Positions 1-7,026 of a stretch of 9,893 bases of DNA are shown piece by piece (the stretch's first letter is position 1; each line of letters opens with the position of its first letter). The stretch is from Deltaproteobacteria bacterium UBA2385 (GTDB lineage: Bacteria > Myxococcota_A > UBA796 > UBA2385), in contig DDSR01000375.1 in assembly GCA_002343455.1 (NCBI GenBank), forward strand, positions 194 through 10,086, written 5' to 3'. The translations under genes were made by a program, and so were the position numbers. The notes beneath the pieces are model-generated. The model worked only from the letters and a program-made list of their open reading frames with translations. It had not been told where the DNA came from and did no database searches.

Positions 1-1725
1 CTGCTGAAGCGCGTTCGCGAGTCCATCCTGGGCGCCAGTCCGCCTCCCCCCACCCATGTGGAGAGCCTCCAGCGGCTGGACGGCACGGTCGTCTACACCG
101 AGGTCGAGGCACGCCCCTTCCTGCACGACGGCCGCCCCATCGTGCTCCTCTCCGTTCACGACGTCAGCCGCCGCTACCAGGACGCCGTCCAGCTCGGTCG
201 CCGCGAGGATCAACAGCGCCTGCTCCTCGACGCCATGCCGGCCTTCGCCTGGACCTGCAACCTCGCCCTCCAGCTCACCTCGAAGACCAATTCGCGCCAG
301 GGCCTGCCTCACCCCGTTCGAGAAGGCAACGCCGACACCATCGCCTGCATCTTCGATCAAGACGACCCTCGCTCCCCGGCCCTCCAGGCCCACGCCGGAG
401 CGCTGGCCGGCCACCCGACCGGGTATCGACAGGGCTGGAGAGGCCTGATCTTCGATGTGCGGGTCGAGCCCCTGGTCGGCGGAGACGGCAGCGTCGTCGG
501 CTCGGTCGCCGTCGCCGTGGACGTGACCCGGCAGGCCCAGCTGGAGCTTGCCGAGGGCCAGCGGCTGCACCGGGAGGCCCTGGAGCGGGTGGCGGGCGGG
601 GTCGCCCACGAGCTGAACAACGTCCTCTCCGCGATCCTCAGCCGGGCATCAACGCTGGCTGAGACCCTCCCCCCGGAAGCCGGCTATCGCGAGGACTTCG
701 ACGCGATCGTCGCCGCCGCCCGCCGCGGGAGCGCGATCGTGAACAATCTCCTGGGCTTCGCGGGCAGCGAGATGTCCCGCCGGGTCAAGGTCGACGTCGG
801 GGCCCTGCTCGAAGAGATCGCGGCCCGAGCAGTGCGGCAGGCGCCGCCCACCGTCGAGGTCCGGGTGAGGGTCACCGAGGACATCCCCGAGATCGTCGGC
901 GACCGCTTGCAGCTCGCGGAGTGCCTGTGGCAGCTCTGCCTCAACGCCCTCGCCGCGATGCCCCGCGGAGGGATCCTGGGGATCGAGGCGACGCCCCAGC
1001 CGGTCGAGGCGGACTCCGGCGACTTCCCCCGGCTGCCCCCGGGCCAGTACGCCCGGCTGCGGGTGACCGACAGCGGCGAGGGCATGTCTGTCGAGGTCCA
1101 GGCCCACGCAGTCGAACCCTTCTACAGCACCCGCTCCCTCGGGCAGGGCGTCGGCCTGGGCCTCTCCATGGCCTCCGGCGTCGCCCGGAGCCACAACGGC
1201 GAGCTCAGCTTCACCAGCGTCAGCGGCCGCGGGACCACCGTGACCGTCATGATCCCCGAGCTCGTCCGGACCCGGTCCGCCACCGCCAGTCCGACGGCGC
1301 CCGGGGCCGCCGCTCCCGCCAAGCCCCGCTCGCCCTCGTTGCCCCCCGGATCGGCAGGCACAGCCTTGATCGTCGACGACGACGACATCGTCCGGGCCTC
1401 TCTGGGGGTCATCATGAAGCACCTGGGCTACCGGATTGTCGAAGCCGAGGACGGCCCCGAGGCCCTACAACTGTTTGCACGGACGCCCGAAGCCTTTGCC
1501 GTCGTCCTGCTCGACATGCAGATGCCCTTGATGGAGGGCGACGAGGTCCTCCGCCGAATGATGAAGATCAACCCCAGCGTCCCGGTCCTGATCTGCTCTG
1601 GCTACGACAAGGGCAGGATCAGCCCCGCTCTGTTCATGCTCGGCCAGGTCAGCTACCTGGCCAAGCCCTTCAGCGTCGCTGACCTGCGCAGGGCCCTGGG
1701 GCTGCTGCTGGGCGCGGCCTCTTGA
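1..1725 (+). CDS. Hybrid sensor histidine kinase with C-terminal receiver domain (5' end cut by window)
   Basis: A two-component hybrid kinase that should autophosphorylate on His and pass the phosphate to its own receiver Asp. The frame is open from base 1; a GTG at 58 could be read as a start, but the 19 codons before it continue a PAS domain (DGTVVYTEVEARP, then VHDVSRR), so the gene is treated as truncated. Numbering the visible 574 residues: end of a first PAS, about 1-58; a second PAS-like domain, about 69-178, ending VDVTRQ; HisKA H-box VAHELNN with phospho-His 203; N-box with Asn315; G1 box DSGEG at 357-361; EPFYSTR; G2 box GQGVGLGLS at 381-389; a Pro/Ala-rich linker; and a receiver from about 454 with its acidic pocket at Asp459-460, phosphoacceptor Asp505, Ser533 and Lys555. 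All catalytic residues are present. No membrane segment is seen in the visible part, so this part is cytoplasmic. The signal sensed and the downstream partner are unknown. The stop TGA abuts that of the next gene on the other strand. Confidence 0.93.
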   Translation: MLKRVRESILGASPPPPTHVESLQRLDGTVVYTEVEARPFLHDGRPIVLLSVHDVSRRYQDAVQLGRREDQQRLLLDAMPAFAWTCNLALQLTSKTNSRQGLPHPVREGNADTIACIFDQDDPRSPALQAHAGALAGHPTGYRQGWRGLIFDVRVEPLVGGDGSVVGSVAVAVDVTRQAQLELAEGQRLHREALERVAGGVAHELNNVLSAILSRASTLAETLPPEAGYREDFDAIVAAARRGSAIVNNLLGFAGSEMSRRVKVDVGALLEEIAARAVRQAPPTVEVRVRVTEDIPEIVGDRLQLAECLWQLCLNALAAMPRGGILGIEATPQPVEADSGDFPRLPPGQYARLRVTDSGEGMSVEVQAHAVEPFYSTRSLGQGVGLGLSMASGVARSHNGELSFTSVSGRGTTVTVMIPELVRTRSATASPTAPGAAAPAKPRSPSLPPGSAGTALIVDDDDIVRASLGVIMKHLGYRIVEAEDGPEALQLFARTPEAFAVVLLDMQMPLMEGDEVLRRMMKINPSVPVLICSGYDKGRISPALFMLGQVSYLAKPFSVADLRRALGLLLGAAS

Positions 1726-1738
1726 TCAGCCCCAGGGC
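1694..1738. terminator. Perfect 12-bp inverted repeat across two abutting stop codons, candidate bidirectional terminator
   Basis: The left arm is 1693-1704 (GCCCTGGGGCTG) and the right arm 1727-1738 (CAGCCCCAGGGC), an exact reverse complement, with a 22-base spacer that contains the kinase stop (1723-1725) and the last base of the opposing gene's stop. The left arm encodes the end of the kinase and the right arm the last residues (PWG) of the opposing lipoprotein. The repeat would form the same hairpin in transcripts from either side. There is no U-tract after either arm, so a classical intrinsic terminator is not proven; blocking of convergent transcription is an inference. Confidence 0.5.
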
Positions 1739-3645
1739 ACGATCACGACCAGCGTGATCCGTCGCACCGGCGCGCCGTCCCCCTGGACCTCCAGCGTCAC
1801 GACGTAGGCCGCGTCGCTCGCCTCTCCCGGTACGGTGCCCCGCAGGGTCAGCTGGAAGGAGAGCAGGTCTCCGTGGTCGAAGCGCTCGGCGACGCCGGTA
1901 TACACAGGCCCGGCCGCGACCACGAAGTCCCAGGGGTCCTCCATCGCGACCAGCTCCAGCTGGTCGATCTCGACACGACGGCCGATCTCGTCGACGACGC
2001 TGGTGATCAGGGCGACCTGGTCGGCGTCCCCGGGATCGTAGTCGAAGACCAGCGGCTGCAGGCCTCCCGATCCCGTATCGTACATCGACCCGGTCGCCGT
2101 GGCGAGGGCCTCCATCTGCTCGGTGGCCAGCCCGGCCGTGTCCAGACCGATCAAGGTCGCGCTCATCGCGGTGGCCGCCGCGACCACCTCGCTGGCGCCC
2201 GCTTCCCCGGGGCAGCCGCCGGGCACCGGGTAGCCCGCCTCGGGATCGCGCATGTCGGCGTCGGTCACCAGCAGGAGGATGGGCTGGCTGCCCTCGCGGA
2301 AGCCCATGCCTCCCAGCGTCCCCGAGGAGCTGTCGGTCGCATCGTAGGCCTGGCCGCCCAGGCCGCCAAAGGGGTCCGTGGCGCTGGCCAGGAACGGCTG
2401 GACGTCGACCAAGGGATCGTAGACTGTGTCACAGTTCAGATCGTAGCCCGCACCCGTGAGGGCCTGGTAGAGGGCCTCCATGCTGGTCTCCGGCCAGTCC
2501 ACGTTCCCGCCCCAGTGGATGTCCACCCCGGACAGCGCGCTGCTCGCCGCCCGGAGATCACCAGTGAGCTGCTGCAGCACCCGGAAGGGCACGTCGTTGC
2601 CCGACGAAAACGGCATCGTCCCGTACTCCTGGAACTCGGCCACGCCGACATGGGCCTCGACCGACTCGGAGGCGAAGGCCTCGGCGATGGCCAGCAGATC
2701 CGCGATGGCCGGCGGGATGGTCGCCGACATCGAGGTGGTGGTGTCCAGGAGCAGGACCAGGTCGGGCCGGCGGAGGTCCAGGGTGTAGCCCAGGTCCAGC
2801 TCGAGCTCTGTTCGAGCCGGCAGCTCCACCTGGACGACGTCCAGGCCCCCGGGAGAGGCCGGATCCAGCGGGTCTGCGCCCACGGTCCGCTCGGCCAGGT
2901 CGGTGAAGCCGTCTCCGTCGCTGTCCCGCGAGAGGGGGTCGGTGCCGAGGACGTGCTCGTCGGCGTCGTCCAGCCCGTCGCCGTCGCTGTCGGGATCCTG
3001 CGCGTCGCTGAGGCCGTCCCCGTCGGTGTCCCCGGCGCCCTCTCCAGAGTCGGGCAGCCCGTCCCCGTCACTGTCCAGGTCCCGATGGTCCGGCAGCCCG
3101 TCGCCGTCGCTGTCCAGCAGCTCCCCCGCGGGCCCGGCCTCCTCGGCGTCGAGCAGGCCATCTCCATCGCTGTCCAGGTCGTGATGGTCGGGGATCCCGT
3201 CGCCGTCGCTGTCCACCGGCAGGCAGTCCGGCTGCTCCGCGAGGTCGGAGAGCCCGTCGCCGTCGTCGTCCAGGTCATGCGCGTCGAGCCGGCCATCCCC
3301 GTCGGTGTCGATCCCCTGATCGGCGTCCGGGGTGCAGTCGCCGTCGCTGTCCAGGTCCAGGACGTCCGGGACCCCGTCCATGTCGGTGTCCACCGGCAGG
3401 GTCTCCAGGTCCGCGTCCCCCGCCTCGACCGCGTCGCTGATCCCGTCGCCATCGCTGTCCAGGTCCAGGTAGTTCGGGTCGCCGTCCCCGTCGACGTCGT
3501 CGGGCCCCTCGTGGATGTCGGCGATCGTGTCGCCGTCGCCGTCCATGGTTGCCGTCGAGGGAGACTCCTCCCCTGTGTCGGAGGAGGGCGAGGGTGCGTC
3601 GGCGCAGCCCAGAGCGAGGAGGAGGGGCAGGGAGAGGGTCAGCAT
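1726..3645 (-). CDS. Surface lipoprotein with TSP3-type calcium-binding repeats and an integrin-beta-like VWA domain
   Basis: A predicted lipid-anchored envelope protein (639 aa) for metal-dependent binding or adhesion. From the ATG at 3645 it has a short Leu-rich signal ending in lipobox LALGC (lipidated Cys14), a Ser/Thr/Glu-rich spacer, about 14 Asp-rich units of the DSDGDGLPD type at 35-250, then a VWA domain from about 295 to 560. The VWA domain shows the metal site DTTTS (Asp301, Thr303, Ser305), GNVDWPET (Asn381, Asp383, Pro385, Glu386, Thr387) and LLVTDAD (Asp462). The last 80 residues are a beta-rich tail ending VPWG. The ligand is unknown. An in-frame GTG at 3696 would add 17 residues including Lys and Arg, giving a more usual charged n-region. 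I prefer 3645 because a TATACT box lies six bases upstream, and the lipoprotein at 8998 also lacks charge in its signal. The upstream start is a real alternative, with a weak AGGG before it. Confidence 0.9.
   Translation of the reverse strand: MLTLSLPLLLALGCADAPSPSSDTGEESPSTATMDGDGDTIADIHEGPDDVDGDGDPNYLDLDSDGDGISDAVEAGDADLETLPVDTDMDGVPDVLDLDSDGDCTPDADQGIDTDGDGRLDAHDLDDDGDGLSDLAEQPDCLPVDSDGDGIPDHHDLDSDGDGLLDAEEAGPAGELLDSDGDGLPDHRDLDSDGDGLPDSGEGAGDTDGDGLSDAQDPDSDGDGLDDADEHVLGTDPLSRDSDGDGFTDLAERTVGADPLDPASPGGLDVVQVELPARTELELDLGYTLDLRRPDLVLLLDTTTSMSATIPPAIADLLAIAEAFASESVEAHVGVAEFQEYGTMPFSSGNDVPFRVLQQLTGDLRAASSALSGVDIHWGGNVDWPETSMEALYQALTGAGYDLNCDTVYDPLVDVQPFLASATDPFGGLGGQAYDATDSSSGTLGGMGFREGSQPILLLVTDADMRDPEAGYPVPGGCPGEAGASEVVAAATAMSATLIGLDTAGLATEQMEALATATGSMYDTGSGGLQPLVFDYDPGDADQVALITSVVDEIGRRVEIDQLELVAMEDPWDFVVAAGPVYTGVAERFDHGDLLSFQLTLRGTVPGEASDAAYVVTLEVQGDGAPVRRITLVVIVPWG
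2899..3543 (-). repeat. Array of about 14 TSP3-like Asp/Gly calcium-binding repeats inside the VWA lipoprotein
   Basis: The coding strand repeats variants of GACAGCGACGGCGAC, giving units such as DSDGDGLPD, DTDGDGLSD and DLDDDGDGLS. The 14 units I count alternate between short and longer spacing, and many are joined by HDL/LDL/EAG linkers. In the TSP3 family the Asp side chains at alternate positions bind calcium in a DxDxDG loop. Two units are degenerate: DTDMDGVPD, and DSDGDCTPD with a Cys in place of Gly. The array should form a rigid, calcium-stabilised stalk that holds the VWA domain away from the membrane; the stalk role is inference. Confidence 0.88.
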
Positions 3646-3651
3646 GCTGCC

Positions 3652-3657
3652 AGTATA
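3652..3657 (-). promoter_or_regulatory. Candidate -10 box (TATACT) just upstream of the VWA lipoprotein start
   Basis: On the minus strand TATACT is followed by six bases (GGCAGC) and then the ATG at 3645. This matches TATAAT at five of six positions in otherwise GC-rich DNA. A transcript from it would begin at or next to the start codon, so the mRNA would be leaderless, in keeping with the lack of a Shine-Dalgarno. The -35 region at 17-18 bases is poor (best TCAACT), so the call is tentative. If translation instead starts at the GTG at 3696, this box lies inside the gene and is meaningless. Confidence 0.35.
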
Positions 3658-3712
3658 CGAGGGTTTGCAAGCGCCAGTTGAGCGATCTGGTTTCACTGAT
3701 TAACCCTGTGGA

Positions 3713-4369
3713 ATGTCCCCTCTGACCGTCCGATCCGTCGACTACAGCCCCCTCGCCCCGGTCTACACCACGATCACCCGCCTCCTGACCGGCGGGGGGG
3801 TCGAGCGTACCCAACGGCGCCTGCTGGCCCACATCAAGCCCGGCGACCGGGTGCTCGACGCCGGCTGCGGGCCGGGCCCCTTCAACGCCGATCTCGCCCG
3901 TTGCGGCGCCGTCGTCACCTTCATGGACCTCTCGCCGGCCATGGTCCGCCGCGCACAGACCCGGGTCGAAGCCGCCCTCGGACCCTCCCACGCGCACCGT
4001 TTCCAGGTCGGCGACGTCTTCACCCACGCGCCCCCGCAGCCCTACGACGTCGTCATCGCCGCCTTCTTCCTGAACACCTTCTCGTGGCAGGACAGCCAGC
4101 GCGTGCTGGCCCACCTCTGCGGCCTGGTAGCCCCCGGTGGCACGCTCTGCATCGCCGACGAGGGCCGCAGCCCTCGCCCCTGGGTCGCCGCCATGCTGGA
4201 CCTCGTCCGGCCGCCGACCCTCTCGATCTATCGTCTGTTCACCGGCCAGCCCGTACACGGTCTGTACGACTACGATCCCGTGCTCCTCGCCCTGGGCTGG
4301 ACGATCGAGCGCCGGGAGCGGGACAGCCGCGACTACCTCGTGGCCACCGCCTGGCGACGGGTCGCTTAG
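3713..4369 (+). CDS. Class I SAM-dependent methyltransferase (UbiE/Methyltransf_25-like)
   Basis: Predicted cytosolic methyltransferase of 218 residues, a normal length for a single Rossmann-type domain. It shows the glycine-rich SAM loop VLDAGCGPG (47-55), the acidic residue ending strand 2 (MDLSPAM, Asp72) expected to bind the ribose, GDVF with Asp101 near the adenine, YDVVIAAFFLNTF as strand 4, and VAPGGTLCIAD (139-149) as the strand 5 turn. The N-terminal DYSPLAPVY resembles the start of quinone-type and small-molecule methyltransferases, but the substrate cannot be told. The start is the first ATG after an in-frame TAA at 3701; no Shine-Dalgarno is visible. It is divergent from the VWA lipoprotein (67 bases between starts) and converges on the helicase with a 16-base gap, so it is probably transcribed alone. 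Confidence 0.88.
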   Translation: MSPLTVRSVDYSPLAPVYTTITRLLTGGGVERTQRRLLAHIKPGDRVLDAGCGPGPFNADLARCGAVVTFMDLSPAMVRRAQTRVEAALGPSHAHRFQVGDVFTHAPPQPYDVVIAAFFLNTFSWQDSQRVLAHLCGLVAPGGTLCIADEGRSPRPWVAAMLDLVRPPTLSIYRLFTGQPVHGLYDYDPVLLALGWTIERRERDSRDYLVATAWRRVA

Positions 4370-4385
4370 CGGTCCATCCGGGCCC

Positions 4386-6953
4386 CTACTCCCCCACCCC
4401 CACCAACCGCAGCATCGGCCCCGCCGGGTTGCTGTCCTCCCGCAGGTCGATCCGCGCCTCGATCTGCCAGGCGACCTCCTCCTCGGCCTCGGCCTCCGCC
4501 TCGAACTCCGAGCCGTACACAGCCTCGCCCAGCACCGGCAGCAGCGCCTGCCGAACCCGCCACTCGTGCCGGCCGGTCGACTCCACCCGGGTCAGGAACG
4601 GCTGCCGGGCCCGCGGGTCGAAGGCGATCGCCCCGTACTCCTCCACAAAGGGCCGCACGGCCTGCTCCAGGGCCTCGGCGGTCCAGGGCTCCTGGTCGGG
4701 ATCCAAACAGAGGCAGGCCAGGGCCTCCTCCCACTCCCCGGCGGCCAGGGCCCGCACCAGGGCGTGGACCTCGGCCCGCACCCGGGAGAGGAAGCTGCGC
4801 TTGTCCTGCGAGATGTCCACCGGCCCGGCCTCGACGGGCACGCCGACGGCCTGGGCGTGGGAGACGAGGCTCTCCCACTCGGTCAGCAGGCTGCTGTCGA
4901 CCCGGCCGAGCATGGCCCGCAGCCAGGCCAGGGCGTCGTCGACGGCCTCGGTGTGACGGTGCTCGGGGACGTTGCGCAGCAGGGCCTTGTAGACGTCGGT
5001 GAGGTAGCGCAGCAGCACACCCTCGCTGCGCTCGACGCCCAGCTCCTTGACGTAGTCCCCAAACAGTCGATACTCCTCGACCAGCTCGCGGGCGACGGCC
5101 TTGGGGCGGATGGACTCGCCGCTGACCCAGGGGTGCTTCTCCTGGTAGGCGTTGAAGACGGCGTAGATCTCTTCGGCGTGAGGCTTGGGCCAGCTCACCT
5201 CCTCGATCAGGTCCATGCGCTCTTCGTAGGGGACGCCCTGGCTCTTCAGCTCGCCGATCAGCCTGCCGCGCTCGCGGTCGGCCTGGCGCAGCAGGATGGG
5301 CCGGGGGCTCTCCAGGATGGCCTCGACCCAGGTGAGCAGCAGCAGGGGGTAGTCCTGGCGGGCGGGATCGATGTTGGCGATGGCCTCGACCAGGAAGAGG
5401 GAGAGGCTGTGGTGCAGGCTGAAGTCGCGCTGCAGGCCGCGGGAGAGGCGCAGGCCGCCCTCGTGCTCTTCGGCGATGCCGGCGCGGAGGAGGCCTTCGA
5501 GGAGCTGGTCGATCTGGGTGGCGAGGCGGCGCTTGTCGGCCTCGCTAGCGTGGCTGCTGCGGACGAGGGCGAGCAGATCCTCGACCCCGCGGCGGGCGTC
5601 CTGGCCCTTCTCTTGCGCCTGCTGCATCAGGGTCAGCAGGCGGCCGTGATCGACGGTGAAGCGGCTCTCCAGGCGCTCGGGAGGCAGCTCGACCATCATG
5701 CGGAAGGTCTCCTCGTCCCAGAACTTGAAGCCCTTGGTCGGAGGCTGGGCCTTGACGACCTTCTTCTTGCGCCCGCTCTCGGCGGCCTTGGCCTCGATCA
5801 GGGCGTTCTCGATGACATGGGCGGGGGCCTGGACGACGATGTACCCGCGATCGTCGAAGCCGGCGCGGCCGGCGCGGCCGGCGATCTGTCGAAAGTCCCG
5901 GCGTCGGAGGTGCTCGACCTTCTCGCCGTCGAACTTGCAGAGCTGGGTGAACAGCACCGTGCGGATGGGCACGTTGATGCCGACGCCCAGGGTGTCCGTG
6001 CCGCAGATCACCTTCAGCAGCCCCTGCTGGGCCAGCTTCTCGATCAGCAGACGGTAGCGCGGCAGCAGGCCGGCGTGGTGCAGGCCGATGCCGTTGCTGA
6101 CGTAACGACGGACGGTGGCGCCGAAGGGGCTCTCGAAGCGGAAGCCGGCGATGGCGGCCTGGATGGCGGCTTTCTCTTCCTTGGTGCAGAAGGTGCGGCT
6201 GGTCAGGGCCTGGGCCTGTTCGGTGGCGTCGCGCTGGGTGAAATGTACGACGTAGACGGGGGCCTTGTCGGCGCGCACCAGGTTGTCGATGGTCTCGTGC
6301 AGCGGCGTCTTGCTGTAGCGGTACTCCAGGGGCACCGGGCGGTGGCTGCTCTGGACGAGGCTGGCCTTGCGGCCGCTGCGGGCTTCGAGGTCCTCACGGA
6401 TGGTCTGGGTGTCGCCCAGCGTGCCCGACATCAGCAGGAACTGGCTCTGCGGTAAGGTCAGCAGGGGGATCTGCCAGGCCATGCCGCGGTCGCGGTCGGC
6501 GTAGTAGTGGAACTCGTCCATCACGACGCTGTCGACCTTGGCCTCGTGGCCCTCGCGCAGGGCGAGGTCGGCCAGGATCTCGGCCGTGCAGCAGAGGATG
6601 GGGGCGCCCGGGTTGATCGCCCCGTCCCCGGTCATCATGCCGACGTGCTCGGCCCCGAAGATGCGGCAGAGGCTGAAGAACTTCTCGCTGACCAGGGCCT
6701 TGATCGGCGCCGTGTAGAAGCTGCGGCCCAGCTCGGCGAAGGTCTTGAAGTGCAGGGCCAGGGCCACCAGCGACTTGCCCGAGCCGGTCGGCGTGTCCAG
6801 CACGACGTGCCGCCCGGCGAAGAGCTCCAGGAAGGCCTCCTCCTGGTGGGGCCAGGGCTCGGTGCCCTGCTCGACGACCCAGTCGAGGAAGCAGAGCAGC
6901 GCGTCGTCGGGCGAGGCGAAGCCGTGGTCGGGGATTCGTTCGTCGAGGCGCAC
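4386..6953 (-). CDS. Ski2/DEAH-type superfamily 2 helicase with DUF3516-like C-terminal region
   Basis: An 855-residue ATP-dependent nucleic-acid helicase, probably acting on RNA or structured DNA in the cytoplasm. RecA domain 1 carries PWPHQEEAF (33-41), Walker A TPTGSGKS (54-61), motif Ia APIKALVSEK, TGD and TAEIL, the DExH box DEFH (146-149) and motif III SGTLGD (176-181). RecA domain 2 carries GLHHAGLLPRYR, motif V GTDTLGVGINVP (318-329) and motif VI QIAGRAGRAG (356-365). The motif V and VI wording is typical of Ski2-like enzymes. The roughly 450 residues after this match in size and position the DUF3516 region found in a family of bacterial DEAD/DEAH helicases; that assignment is from memory, not from a search. 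An acidic EAEAEAEEE stretch lies near the C-terminus. The GTG start is well supported by AGGAG six bases upstream, and no frameshift is seen. Its substrate is unknown. It is divergent from the phospholipase gene (73 bases). Confidence 0.92.
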   Translation of the reverse strand: MRLDERIPDHGFASPDDALLCFLDWVVEQGTEPWPHQEEAFLELFAGRHVVLDTPTGSGKSLVALALHFKTFAELGRSFYTAPIKALVSEKFFSLCRIFGAEHVGMMTGDGAINPGAPILCCTAEILADLALREGHEAKVDSVVMDEFHYYADRDRGMAWQIPLLTLPQSQFLLMSGTLGDTQTIREDLEARSGRKASLVQSSHRPVPLEYRYSKTPLHETIDNLVRADKAPVYVVHFTQRDATEQAQALTSRTFCTKEEKAAIQAAIAGFRFESPFGATVRRYVSNGIGLHHAGLLPRYRLLIEKLAQQGLLKVICGTDTLGVGINVPIRTVLFTQLCKFDGEKVEHLRRRDFRQIAGRAGRAGFDDRGYIVVQAPAHVIENALIEAKAAESGRKKKVVKAQPPTKGFKFWDEETFRMMVELPPERLESRFTVDHGRLLTLMQQAQEKGQDARRGVEDLLALVRSSHASEADKRRLATQIDQLLEGLLRAGIAEEHEGGLRLSRGLQRDFSLHHSLSLFLVEAIANIDPARQDYPLLLLTWVEAILESPRPILLRQADRERGRLIGELKSQGVPYEERMDLIEEVSWPKPHAEEIYAVFNAYQEKHPWVSGESIRPKAVARELVEEYRLFGDYVKELGVERSEGVLLRYLTDVYKALLRNVPEHRHTEAVDDALAWLRAMLGRVDSSLLTEWESLVSHAQAVGVPVEAGPVDISQDKRSFLSRVRAEVHALVRALAAGEWEEALACLCLDPDQEPWTAEALEQAVRPFVEEYGAIAFDPRARQPFLTRVESTGRHEWRVRQALLPVLGEAVYGSEFEAEAEAEEEVAWQIEARIDLREDSNPAGPMLRLVGVGE

Positions 6954-6959
6954 GCGGGT

Positions 6960-6964
6960 CTCCT
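6960..6964 (-). promoter_or_regulatory. Shine-Dalgarno AGGAG that fixes the GTG start of the helicase
   Basis: On the minus strand AGGAG is followed by six bases (ACCCGC, of which the first five lie after the box's final G at 6960) and then the GTG at 6953. This is ideal placement and decides a non-ATG start. The 73-base divergent region (6954-7026) must also hold promoters for both genes, but no convincing -35/-10 pair is visible on either strand. Confidence 0.75.
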
Positions 6965-7017
6965 GTGGGAAGGGGGTCTATCCGCTCCACACCTGTGCCA
7001 TGCTCTGCCAATCGCAC

Positions 7018-7021
7018 GGAG
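7018..7021 (+). promoter_or_regulatory. Shine-Dalgarno GGAG for the patatin-like gene
   Basis: GGAG is followed by five C residues and the ATG at 7027. It selects this start over the in-frame ATG at 7000, which has no ribosome binding site and would put nine extra residues before the conserved domain. Confidence 0.7.
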
Positions 7022-7026
7022 CCCCC

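Noticed and set aside
58..60. GTG as the start of the histidine kinase
   Set aside because: The frame is open upstream to base 1, no ribosome binding site precedes the GTG, and the upstream codons belong to a PAS domain that continues through it.
2899..3543. Regular short repeats that could be mistaken for a CRISPR or non-coding tandem array
   Set aside because: The units vary at third codon positions, keep one reading frame and encode a calcium-binding motif; there are no unique spacers of constant length.
1873..3681. A 602-codon open frame on the plus strand, opposite the VWA lipoprotein
   Set aside because: Its VAVAVQ-type repeats are simply the reverse complement of the DSDGDG-coding repeats; the minus-strand protein has a lipobox and conserved metal-binding motifs.
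4354..4365. Small hairpin GCGA-CGGG-TCGC at the end of the methyltransferase, as a terminator
   Set aside because: The stem is only four or five base pairs, it lies within the coding sequence and it has no T-tract; such hairpins are common by chance at this GC content.
5861..5882. Tandem GGCGCGGCC repeats
   Set aside because: They encode the AGRAGRAG part of helicase motif VI and are explained by the protein sequence.
4137..6455. A 772-codon open frame on the plus strand, opposite the helicase
   Set aside because: It lies antisense to a helicase with all motifs intact, also overlaps the methyltransferase, and translates to low-complexity Leu/Gly/Ala/Asp-rich text with no recognisable domain. 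Long antisense frames are expected in GC-rich genes.
6994..7000. TGGCACA on the minus strand, like the -24 half of a sigma-54 promoter, upstream of the helicase
   Set aside because: The required GC at the -12 element is missing at the correct spacing, so it is probably chance.
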